From a virus: a stretch of 64,000 nucleotides of DNA. Of the stretch, positions 30,797 through 38,753 are shown piece by piece (the stretch's first letter is position 1; the number at the start of each line of letters is the position of its first letter). The position numbers and the translations under genes were made by a program. Below the pieces are notes generated by a model. The model did not search any database. It was not told the origin of the DNA and was given only the letters and a program-made list of their open reading frames with translations. Location of the stretch: positions 1-64,000 of IMG/VR virus record IMGVR_UViG_3300033571_013339, one strand, 5' to 3'.

Positions 30797-32013
30797 TAAC
30801 AAGGAGCGACGGGGCCGGGATTGCCTTCACAAGGAACGCAACCTAACTTCCACAGTGAGTTGATAGAGGCGAGCTGGAACGTATCTTCCAGAATCCACCC
30901 TTTCCCTTGAGGAGATTTAGCTACAAAGTAGAATCTTCCTTTCGGAGTCTGAATGAAAGTCTCGGGGACAATTCCGATCACGGATCCGCCCTCAAGGTAC
31001 AGTTGTTTTGCCTCCGGATTCAACGGGTCGATGTTTAAGAAGGTGTACGCTCCGGTAATGACCGCAAACTCACCTACGTTCATGCCTGTGAACCACTCAG
31101 CATATTTTGAAGCCCGATCGGAAATCGGATCGGCTTTTCCTGCGACGTCATTCCACAGCTCGATCGCGTACCGCGCCAGAAACTTTCCGGTCGGCGAGTA
31201 GAAAACTTCCTCAATCGGTTCGGAGGTTTCGGCGTCCCAAACGGTCACAACTAGCCTGCCATCTTCAGTATAGCTGTTGTTGCTCAAAAGATAAATCGGT
31301 TGGTTGAGGGGATCTGGAAGGAATACCGTGTCCGGGTCGCAAACAAACACCCAGTTTCCGGACGAAGTCGCAGGATTGCTCCAACGAACACCGTACGGGG
31401 CGGAATAGTCTTCCAGAGGCAACTTGATTCCCGTGTACCACGGAACGTAAATCTCTCCGCTTGCGGTGTCAACAACTCCGGCCAAGGGAAGGCGAGTCTC
31501 AACGTTCGGTCCCGGAAAGATTTGTCGGCAATCGCCACGTTGAACGCACGGGTCAAGGGCAACATACGGCAGCGTTTCCTCAATCGTGAGAACGTAAGTT
31601 TGAGTGTAAGTGTACTGAGATTCGGGACTGATACCAGTGAACAGTTCGTTTTGACACGTGAAAGGTTCGATCGTCTGCACTGACGCACCGGACGGAACAC
31701 TGCCGTTTATCGTGTTGAAAGCGCCTGCAAGAAGTTGAGTGGCGAAATCGTGACCAGAGGAGGTGAGATAGTTCTGGCAGGAGAAGTTCAGCTCGAAGCT
31801 CATACTCCGCTCGAAAACCATCGGAATGCGATTCTTGACTGTGTTTGAAGAACCCGTGTAACGCACGACGATGTTGTTAGTTTGCTGCACCACTCCCTCG
31901 TTTTCGATCGCGTCTGCGAGGCGAAGAACATTCACACTGATTGGAATCAAGGGGGAGGCAACAAGAGCATCAACAATGAACTGCTCGATACGGGATATTG
32001 TGTTAAGTTCCAT
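30796..32013 (-). CDS. probable tail terminator / neck protein (Gp37-like N-terminus)
   Basis: 405 aa. The first ~150 residues (ISRIEQFIVDALVASPLIPISVNVLRLADAI ... TYTQTYVLTIEETLPYV) follow the pattern of Mu gp37-like tail terminator proteins (DUF1834-type). The C-terminal ~250 residues are a beta-rich extension (YVPWYTGIKLPLED; GRLVVTVWDAETSEPIEEVFYSP) not normal for that family. It ends CVPCEGNPGPVAPC. Next to the gp36-like neck gene, which supports the call. Confidence 0.6.
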   Translation of the reverse strand: MELNTISRIEQFIVDALVASPLIPISVNVLRLADAIENEGVVQQTNNIVVRYTGSSNTVKNRIPMVFERSMSFELNFSCQNYLTSSGHDFATQLLAGAFNTINGSVPSGASVQTIEPFTCQNELFTGISPESQYTYTQTYVLTIEETLPYVALDPCVQRGDCRQIFPGPNVETRLPLAGVVDTASGEIYVPWYTGIKLPLEDYSAPYGVRWSNPATSSGNWVFVCDPDTVFLPDPLNQPIYLLSNNSYTEDGRLVVTVWDAETSEPIEEVFYSPTGKFLARYAIELWNDVAGKADPISDRASKYAEWFTGMNVGEFAVITGAYTFLNIDPLNPEAKQLYLEGGSVIGIVPETFIQTPKGRFYFVAKSPQGKGWILEDTFQLASINSLWKLGCVPCEGNPGPVAPC

Positions 32014-32016
32014 GGT

Positions 32017-33096
32017 TTACGGGAAATTCGTGTTTGAGCCGTCGATATACCAGCCGCCAGCATCGTTCGGTTGAGAAATCTGCAGCGTTCCGCCCAACTC
32101 CAGGAAATTGTTGGACGTGATCCAGTTCGGGAAGTCGTTATTCTGCCCGATTGCTCCCCAACCGATGCGGTAATCCGGGGCCTGGTCTCCAGCTGTATCG
32201 GTTGTCCAGCCTGAAAGACCTTTGCCAGAAACCGAGTTGTAGCGTTGAGGAATGCGCCAGGACCGCATAATTCCCTGAGGCGTATCAATGGCCGAGTCCC
32301 CATTCCCTGCGCGAATCGCAGTCATTCCCATCTCGGCCTGCATCTGCTTCAGAGCGGCGTCGTAATCCTTGTAGACGTCTTCTCTGCGGCGAACCGTGTC
32401 GAGATAGTAACGGGCGATTGTGAGTGCGGTGCGGCGGCGATTGCTTGTAATTAGCACCATGCCAGCCTTGCCTGACTGCTCAATGTACGAGTCAATCAGA
32501 GAGTTGGCGTCTTGAATCGCCATGTGCAGCTTCGCCACATTCACTGTCGTGGCTGCTGCGTCGTCAATGTTTGTTAGCTGAATGGCTTCTTTGAGGCCGA
32601 ACGCGATAATGAAGTCGTCGGGTGAAGCACTCCTCGGGTCGGTCTTGTTGTTTGTGAGTACGCCGGAACGGTTCTGGTAAGGGAAGCCGTATCCGCCGAT
32701 GGTTTGACCCAGGTTAGACTGAACTCGGGAACCATCGGTTGTTTCATCCGGTGCAAGAGTGTTTCTCGCTGCAACGCGATAAAAAGCTCGAGAGGCATTG
32801 CGTTTCTTGACAACGTCGTTCGCCGTAGGGGGAATCGGCCCGCGCAGGCAAAGGTTGAGGTCAAGAGGCGGCTCGTAGGAAACGAATGCTTGGTCCCAGG
32901 GAGTTAGAGTGCTGTCCAACTCAAGAGACACCATCGTGTCCGAAGAATAGATCAGGGTTTCCACCCCGTACTGCCCGTAGTTGACGGTAAAGGAAGTAAG
33001 CGGAACCGGAACATTTGTGTCCAGTGGCGCGTCAAAGTACAGAACAACCGTCGTGGGTGTCGAAACTAGAATTTCCTTGATCTTAGGCGCAGCCAT
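32017..33096 (-). CDS. head-tail connector (Mu gp36-like) fused to an N-terminal beta-sandwich
   Basis: 359 aa. Residues ~170-260 (IDDAAATTVNVAKLHMAIQDANSLIDSYIEQ ... LTIARYYLDTVRRREDVYKDYDAALKQM) match the gp36-like neck protein family (DUF1320), which is normally ~140 aa and all helical. The first ~80 residues (IKEILVSTPTTVVLYFDAPLD ... FVSYEPP) look like a SwmB-type beta-sandwich repeat. A ~100-residue C-terminal extension is Gly/Asn-rich. The extensions may decorate the neck. Confidence 0.65.
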   Translation of the reverse strand: MAAPKIKEILVSTPTTVVLYFDAPLDTNVPVPLTSFTVNYGQYGVETLIYSSDTMVSLELDSTLTPWDQAFVSYEPPLDLNLCLRGPIPPTANDVVKKRNASRAFYRVAARNTLAPDETTDGSRVQSNLGQTIGGYGFPYQNRSGVLTNNKTDPRSASPDDFIIAFGLKEAIQLTNIDDAAATTVNVAKLHMAIQDANSLIDSYIEQSGKAGMVLITSNRRRTALTIARYYLDTVRRREDVYKDYDAALKQMQAEMGMTAIRAGNGDSAIDTPQGIMRSWRIPQRYNSVSGKGLSGWTTDTAGDQAPDYRIGWGAIGQNNDFPNWITSNNFLELGGTLQISQPNDAGGWYIDGSNTNFP

Positions 33097-33104
33097 CAGC
33101 TTCC

Positions 33105-33527
33105 TCAGCTATAAAGATTGGTACGAGGGTCGTTGGAGAACGGGTGGAAGTACTCACTCACCCAGAACGAATAAGCGTCTTGTGGAACTTGAATGACGTA
33201 ACCGTCCCACTCCCGGTATTTGCAATTTTGAAGGTAATTCGCAGCCAACCGGAGCGGCCACTCGTCTCTCCAGTTCACTTCCCAGGAGTCGATTGTAACA
33301 AGAAAACCTTCGATCGTGTAGTCGATTCGAGCAACGATTGAACCGCCGCGCTGCTCATCATCAGCGTAAGGCGGATTGCTATAGTCGAAAGTTTCTGAGA
33401 CTCGATCGAAAATCTTACCGTCCCACTTCACCAATAGGTATCGTAACTCACTCGGAGGATCTTCGTAGTAAAGAAAATCCTGAAAGAGCCAAGTGGGCGA
33501 TTGAATTCCGGGACGACGAATTGCCAT
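33105..33527 (-). CDS. neck or tail-completion protein of unknown family
   Basis: 140 aa, rich in aromatic residues (LFQDFLYYEDPPSELRYLLVKWDG; FSNDPRTNLYS at the end). No catalytic motif or membrane segment. Located between the spike-like gene and the gp36-like connector with 3-8 nt spacing, so it is probably structural. Family not recognised. Confidence 0.55.
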   Translation of the reverse strand: MAIRRPGIQSPTWLFQDFLYYEDPPSELRYLLVKWDGKIFDRVSETFDYSNPPYADDEQRGGSIVARIDYTIEGFLVTIDSWEVNWRDEWPLRLAANYLQNCKYREWDGYVIQVPQDAYSFWVSEYFHPFSNDPRTNLYS

Positions 33528-33530
33528 AGT

Positions 33531-34334
33531 TCAAGAGGGAGGTTTGTACCAGGTGGCTTTTCCGCCGTAGGGGTTTGGGCGAGGAGAAGTTCCGTAAGCA
33601 GAGTTTTTGCTCATTTCCTTTGCCGAAGTGGGGAAAACAAAGTCCCAAATGGATTGCTCCTTGACAGGCTGTTCTGCGTCGCCACGGCTGTCGTTTGGCT
33701 GAGTTCCATCGTTTTCGCCTGCGTGACCATGCGCTAAGTCAACGTGGCGGACCCAGATATAGCTGCCGTTTCGTTTCAGACAGACACACAACCAGTCGGA
33801 GCTCATTGGCCCCCCTTCTTCAATCACGGTGCAACCGTGGTTTTCTTTGGATGCGGGCGGAAGGCTTCCTGCGGGGTATACCGGCAGCCGAATCATCGTG
33901 CTGTTATCCGGCATCTTGAGGTTTTTCTCTGCCTTTGAAGTCAAAAGTTGGGGGTCGTACAGGACATCTTGGAGGATGGCGTACTGGTACTCTCCGCTTG
34001 ACGGTACGATGTTTACACGCTTTCCGACCAATCCTTTCGGTTGTTTTCCTTTGAACGCAGGGGAAGTGTCAATCCAGTGTGATGGTTTGGCTTGTTGGCC
34101 TTCGCGCTCGGCGGAAAACTCCCCGGTGGCGCCAGAGATTTGGGGAATTTCGATATTGTGGTCGTCAAAGATGACCTTCACTCTTCCCCGATCCAGCGGA
34201 TCGTTGATATCCACAATCGTTCCGCGCAGAGTTCCCCGAGGCAGTCCAGCAAACTTCATGTTCGCCTCAGTTGCATTGAGCATTGCAACAAACTGGCTTA
34301 CAAATTCAGAAGCTCTGAGTTTGGGTTGGTGCAT
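33531..34334 (-). CDS. baseplate spike / hub protein with Gp5-type OB domain
   Basis: 267 aa. Residues ~30-60 (GLPRGTLRGTIVDINDPLDRGRVKVIFDDHN) match the OB-fold opening of Gp5/gpV-type baseplate spikes. A small beta domain follows, including a Cys-containing WLCVCLKRNGSYIWVRHVDL segment. The C-terminus is disordered. No lysozyme insert and no repeat needle, so it is a shortened form. Would sit at the tail tip and puncture the envelope. Confidence 0.65.
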   Translation of the reverse strand: MHQPKLRASEFVSQFVAMLNATEANMKFAGLPRGTLRGTIVDINDPLDRGRVKVIFDDHNIEIPQISGATGEFSAEREGQQAKPSHWIDTSPAFKGKQPKGLVGKRVNIVPSSGEYQYAILQDVLYDPQLLTSKAEKNLKMPDNSTMIRLPVYPAGSLPPASKENHGCTVIEEGGPMSSDWLCVCLKRNGSYIWVRHVDLAHGHAGENDGTQPNDSRGDAEQPVKEQSIWDFVFPTSAKEMSKNSAYGTSPRPNPYGGKATWYKPPS

Positions 34335-34336
34335 GC

Positions 34337-34591
34337 TCAGATGTCCTTACGAAACTGTGAGAATTTCGGTAAGTTTCGGGGATGGCGTTTGGGCGGAACG
34401 GGTGCAACCGGCGGAGAAATCGTTCGACCTGTCGGTTTCGGCTTCAAAGGTTCCTTTACCGTTTCAACTACTTCAACTGTTTCCGAAGGAGTTTCAACCG
34501 TTTCTTCCAAGCTAAATGTTGATTCGTCTTCCATAGTTTCAATTGTACTCGGTTCGATCTGCGAAGGTGTTTTGCGTCGTCTAGGGGCCAT
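34337..34591 (-). CDS. disordered Pro/Glu/Thr-rich small protein
   Basis: 84 aa. A basic start (MAPRRRKTPSQ), an acidic Thr/Glu/Val middle and a Pro-rich basic end (PPVAPVPPKRHPRNLPKFSQFRKD). No folded domain expected. First gene of the neck/terminase unit after GGGTAAAA. Possibly a linker or assembly factor; not recognised. Confidence 0.5.
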   Translation of the reverse strand: MAPRRRKTPSQIEPSTIETMEDESTFSLEETVETPSETVEVVETVKEPLKPKPTGRTISPPVAPVPPKRHPRNLPKFSQFRKDI

Positions 34592-34613
34592 CTGTGGGTT
34601 GAAGACTAGGAAC

Positions 34614-34621
34614 TTTTACCC
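34614..34621 (-). promoter_or_regulatory. GGGTAAAA element (putative promoter)
   Basis: GGGTAAAA on the minus strand, 22 nt before ATG 34591. Its TAA is the stop codon of the 483-aa gene. It would drive the neck and terminase unit. Confidence 0.8.
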
Positions 34622-36067
34622 TGAAGTCACCAAGTCGAAAGTTTGAGCTGAGTTTTGGAAGCTAAGGGTAGGGGCAATTGTTGGAACATTCGATTCTGGA
34701 ACTATGCTCATGGACACACTTGTCGCGGTAATCGTGGGAGGGCCAATTACTGGCAGGGTGGTTGGGTTGATTTCACTGCGTGCGTAAAGACCGAAGCCCG
34801 GCGGGTTGTTAGCAAAGATTGGAGTTCCACCCGCAGTCAAGGGCTGAAGGAAGTCCAGAGAGGAAACGTATTTGTAAGCAGAGCCACCACCTCCCCCGCC
34901 GTATAGGCCAATTCCGCTTGGCGTAATAATCACACGCTGGTTTACCGTATCGAGACTCGCTGCGGTAGAGTAGGGACTTATTCCGCTCACCTGTGTGAAG
35001 AAACTCACTTCATTCAGGTTCCAGTCGTAGTCGATCAAATTCACAAGGCTTGGCCAGCCAGGCATTCCAAGGTCCGAGTAAAAGTTGACGTAACTGTTCC
35101 AAATATAGTAACCAGTGGGCGAGGGTCGCATAGATGTTGCCCAACCCGCGAAAGTTCTTGTTTCAGTTGGTTGGAAAAACTCGTCTAGGAGGTGAATTCT
35201 TCCGTTGCTACCTTCTAGAAGGATATAGCCCCCCGACTCAGGATGAAAAAGAATAGTGTATATAGAAATTGCACCAAGATCGACCGCTTGAACAACGTTT
35301 GTAAACGTTTCGTCTACCTCTACCAAAAAACGGTCGTAAGGAAGTCCATTTAGAATTCCAGCCAAAACCCAGTTTCCGTTCGGTTTTTGATCAGCGGCAA
35401 TAATCCTCCAAACGGGCAAACTGCCTACCGGTCGCGTGAAAGAGAACCGCTTCAGAAACGAGCCATTCGTAACGTCAATTAAATTGCAGAAGTGAGGTTG
35501 ATACTGCTGCAACTCCGAGACAAGCATCTGAGTTCTGGCATTATTCAGTGCACGAAGATCCCAATTTTGGTCGTAACTGCCGTCGAAGGCTTGACTGTAA
35601 ACCGTTTGACCGGAGGAGTTGAGGCAAATGAAGTGGTGGTTGCCGTTACTATCGTCTACGACAGTTAAAACTTTGTTGTCCGGGAGTGAGTAAACCGTTT
35701 GAGAAACCGCAACCGGACCCCATTCAAACTGAGCGTTGGGTGGCGTAATGGTCTTTGACCATTGCAGATTACCATAGATCGAGAATTTACTCAACTCTGA
35801 TCCTGTGCTGTTAGCAATGAAAGAGTAGATCTCTCCCCCAGGCCCAATCGCAGAGTTATGGCTGTTGACGTAACCCTCATCAACTGTGCTATAAGCCAGC
35901 CAACGATTTGTCGTCGGGGGAGGCGGGGGTGAAGGTGGTGCCGGAACCGTAAAGACTCGTTGAGGCCCCGGGACACCGAAGTCAGGTTTCTTCGCCGAAG
36001 GTCTTACCCAAATACCCTCGTTAATGTAAACTCCGGGCGCCTTGTCGGTATTCTCTTGTCTAGCCAT
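34616..36067 (-). CDS. beta-propeller-like virion protein with sheath-like N-terminal peptide
   Basis: 483 aa. N-terminus DKAPGVYINEGIWVRP closely matches the start of the tail sheath product (GAPGVYINERAG). A Pro-rich linker follows (APPSPPPPPTTN). Residues ~55-390 hold repeated four-stranded blades (GEIYSFIANSTGSELSKFS; NHHFICLNSSGQTVYSQAF; GGYILLEGSNGRIHLLDEF), suggesting a beta-propeller. The tail is Ser/Pro/Thr-rich. It may dock on the sheath or tube through the shared peptide and present the propeller outward. Confidence 0.6.
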   Translation of the reverse strand: MARQENTDKAPGVYINEGIWVRPSAKKPDFGVPGPQRVFTVPAPPSPPPPPTTNRWLAYSTVDEGYVNSHNSAIGPGGEIYSFIANSTGSELSKFSIYGNLQWSKTITPPNAQFEWGPVAVSQTVYSLPDNKVLTVVDDSNGNHHFICLNSSGQTVYSQAFDGSYDQNWDLRALNNARTQMLVSELQQYQPHFCNLIDVTNGSFLKRFSFTRPVGSLPVWRIIAADQKPNGNWVLAGILNGLPYDRFLVEVDETFTNVVQAVDLGAISIYTILFHPESGGYILLEGSNGRIHLLDEFFQPTETRTFAGWATSMRPSPTGYYIWNSYVNFYSDLGMPGWPSLVNLIDYDWNLNEVSFFTQVSGISPYSTAASLDTVNQRVIITPSGIGLYGGGGGGSAYKYVSSLDFLQPLTAGGTPIFANNPPGFGLYARSEINPTTLPVIGPPTITATSVSMSIVPESNVPTIAPTLSFQNSAQTFDLVTSG

Positions 36068-36090
36068 CTTACCATGGGAGTTATAAAGTT

Positions 36091-36098
36091 TTTTACCC
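36091..36098 (-). promoter_or_regulatory. GGGTAAAA element (putative promoter)
   Basis: GGGTAAAA on the minus strand, 23 nt before ATG 36067. Confidence 0.75.
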
Positions 36099-36114
36099 GC
36101 TCACAGTCTAGGGC

Positions 36115-38751
36115 TCAGTCAAAGAAACCACTAGGGGGAGGACCACCTATAAGCCAATTTCCAGGCTGATCGGTATAACCTGTGATGTATGGGGGAGGAT
36201 CTGTTACTGGTCCGGTCCATGGGTAGTTTAAGCCGAAGAATGTGTAGTTCGGGTCGGCTAAGGTGGATATAAGGGGGATGTTTAGATGCCACATTTTCTT
36301 TCCTTGATTAGGGGGAACGGGCGGAATGGGGTCAAAAGTGAAAGCAGCAGCGACCCTTGTGTAACTAGCCTGTATAGAAACGTTTACAACACCCTCGCTA
36401 GTGTTTCCGGCGAGGTCTGTAACACGGAAGTGGAATGGTTCACTCACACCGGTGTAGTAAGGAGGGGTGTAAGGGCTGAGGTTAAGGACTATCGGGTTGG
36501 TTAAATCAACAGTGTACTCAAAATCACCGTTTGAGTCCAGGGTAAAGATACCGTAAGATCCAACAGAATCACTGATAAGCTCAAAAATTTGGTTACTTGG
36601 TCCCCCCGTACCTACAACGGGTGGCATGGAAACTACCGGAAGGGTTGGATCGGGCCCAGGGGTGTTAACCTCCCCTGTCAGCAGGTTTCCACCGATGGTT
36701 TCAAGAATGCTTCGAATATAGATATTCTGCTGTATTGCAACAGGTAGTATATCCTCGTAAATGGTTCCAACCACCGGGTTGGTCGTTACCGGCGTGTACC
36801 CGGAACCCGAAACCAAGGTAATTTCAACAGTTTCGCTGGATACGATCGAGGCGGCTGGGTCCGGGTCAATCGTAATTTGACCAGTGGTTTGCCCTGCAGG
36901 AATGAGAATGCTTCCGCTGGTTGGCGAGAAAGAAGCGGCGCCAGACTGAGTGTAGTCCGTTCCAAGAATCGCCGTCCCCCCAACGTTGAAATTAACAGCC
37001 AGCGGGTCAACAGTTGACCCGGTCCGCGTGAAGCTGAAAACAATGTTAGTTGCCCCGGTATTAACGACTGCGGTAGGCGAGGCAGTTAATGTGATTAGTG
37101 CTTCTGCCGGAGGAGGCGTTGGAGTGGTGGACCAGACGACGGTGCCGCCGGTGCATCCCCCCCACTTAACATTTATAAGCTCCACCCCTGTAACTGTTGC
37201 TTGTATCACCGGGCCGTAGGGGAACCCTGTATCTATGACATACCAACCATTATTCTCGAAGGGAGGGACAAGGTATGGTTGCACAGTGATTGGGTTGGCG
37301 TAGGGCTCTGCAGGAACAGCTGCGGGAAAGTCAATGTAAGGAGCGTTATTGTACGTGTTTGGAACCTCCAGGTACAGTCTGGTTGTGTAACAAGGACCGC
37401 CGGGAGGAGCATAAACTAAGCCCCATTTCTGGAGCGCAGCCTGACTTGGAGGCAGACACGCAGGTTCAGCATAAGGCGGGGAGCTCGGACTGACTTGTTG
37501 TGGTTCCATTCTATCTCCGTCAACGGTGTAACCCGACGTTACAACTGTGGTTCCAATAACCGCAGGTCGAAGCTCGAAGGGAGGATAGCCCGGAGAGAGA
37601 GTCTGGCCAATGGCATAGGAAGCATCCAGTTCTTGCTGAGTTGTTTGTGAGATGGAAATTTCCCAGCTTGCGCCCGTTGAAACACCCTCCGAACAAACGG
37701 GGGGAGTGTGAACATACATTTTACCTAAGGTCGATCCAGCAGGAATCGTGTTTAAAGAAATGTTCTGAGCCGCACACACAAACACGTAGTCCGGGCCATT
37801 CCCAATTCTTATGGGGCTCCAAATCACAGCACCTTGTGGTCCCCACGGCGGGCTAATCCAAGCTCCGGGGTTAGCTCCAGTATAACTAAGGTCTAGGAAA
37901 ACGTACCCAGGGTTCATCGGAAGGAAATAATCGAGACCCAAAGTTCCATTTAGGGGAGTCAGTGTGAGTGTGAAAAGGTTGTATTGACCTGCGATTAAGG
38001 GATCGCTACCCTCCGGCATAACAATGTCTACGATAGTGTAATCCGTCAAAGGTAGAGCGTATGGGGATGGACCTTCTGGTCTAAGTTCGACAGTAATCGG
38101 CGAGACGGGAGGGGGTGGGCAATCGTTGTATTGAATGGTCCAAGATTTGTCAAATAGATTATCGTAAGCGGCAGTGGCAAGAGCAGTCCACTCCCCGAAG
38201 CAGGCGTTGGTCCCTCCAGCAACACTACACGTACCGTTCACTACCCCGCTGGTGTCAAGGGAAACAAGAATATTCTCAATGCTTTGAGGTGAAAGTGCAC
38301 ACCCAAACCAGGCTCCAGCATAGTTTGATGCAGAGCAAGCGTTAAACATGTTGGGCGGAAATGTCTCAAGGCTGGTGCAGCCTTCCCAGGTGTTAGTAAA
38401 AGTTGTACCCGAATTAACAAAAATGAACGGAAAACTTGTTAAACTGCTGCAGTCTTTCCAGGTTCGGTCAAAAACAGTGGCCGAGCTTAGATCCAAAGCC
38501 CCAAAACTCGTGAGACTCGAACAACCCTCCCACGTCTGCACGAACTCGGTTGCGTCTCGCAACTGGTTGTATAGGTATAGCGTAGATATAGTTGCCATTG
38601 AAGAGCAATTAGCCCAAGTATAATTGAAATTAAGCCCTGAGCTGAAGTCCTTGGGCGGGAAGCTCTCTATAGAGGTGCAGCTCGCCCAACCGTAGGATAA
38701 ATCTACCAATCCGGCAGTGTCTGCATTAGGGTCACAGTTGAAGTTTGGCAT
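36115..38751 (-). CDS. BspA-type leucine-rich repeat protein with Calx-beta and cadherin-like domains
   Basis: 878 aa. Residues ~1-150 are ~24-residue repeats of the form F-x-x-T-W-x-x-C-S-S-L-T-S-F-P, the BspA/DUF285 LRR signature known from bacterial surface adhesins. A cohesin-like beta region, a Calx-beta domain (FSFTRTGSTVDPLAVNFNVGGTA ... ETVEITLVSG) and a cadherin/VCBS-like domain near the C-terminus (VSEPFHFRVTDLAGNTSEGVVNVS) follow. Very likely receptor-binding. One LRR unit occurs at the end of the adjacent upstream gene, 3 nt away. Confidence 0.7.
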   Translation of the reverse strand: MPNFNCDPNADTAGLVDLSYGWASCTSIESFPPKDFSSGLNFNYTWANCSSMATISTLYLYNQLRDATEFVQTWEGCSSLTSFGALDLSSATVFDRTWKDCSSLTSFPFIFVNSGTTFTNTWEGCTSLETFPPNMFNACSASNYAGAWFGCALSPQSIENILVSLDTSGVVNGTCSVAGGTNACFGEWTALATAAYDNLFDKSWTIQYNDCPPPPVSPITVELRPEGPSPYALPLTDYTIVDIVMPEGSDPLIAGQYNLFTLTLTPLNGTLGLDYFLPMNPGYVFLDLSYTGANPGAWISPPWGPQGAVIWSPIRIGNGPDYVFVCAAQNISLNTIPAGSTLGKMYVHTPPVCSEGVSTGASWEISISQTTQQELDASYAIGQTLSPGYPPFELRPAVIGTTVVTSGYTVDGDRMEPQQVSPSSPPYAEPACLPPSQAALQKWGLVYAPPGGPCYTTRLYLEVPNTYNNAPYIDFPAAVPAEPYANPITVQPYLVPPFENNGWYVIDTGFPYGPVIQATVTGVELINVKWGGCTGGTVVWSTTPTPPPAEALITLTASPTAVVNTGATNIVFSFTRTGSTVDPLAVNFNVGGTAILGTDYTQSGAASFSPTSGSILIPAGQTTGQITIDPDPAASIVSSETVEITLVSGSGYTPVTTNPVVGTIYEDILPVAIQQNIYIRSILETIGGNLLTGEVNTPGPDPTLPVVSMPPVVGTGGPSNQIFELISDSVGSYGIFTLDSNGDFEYTVDLTNPIVLNLSPYTPPYYTGVSEPFHFRVTDLAGNTSEGVVNVSIQASYTRVAAAFTFDPIPPVPPNQGKKMWHLNIPLISTLADPNYTFFGLNYPWTGPVTDPPPYITGYTDQPGNWLIGGPPPSGFFD

Positions 38752-38753
38752 GA

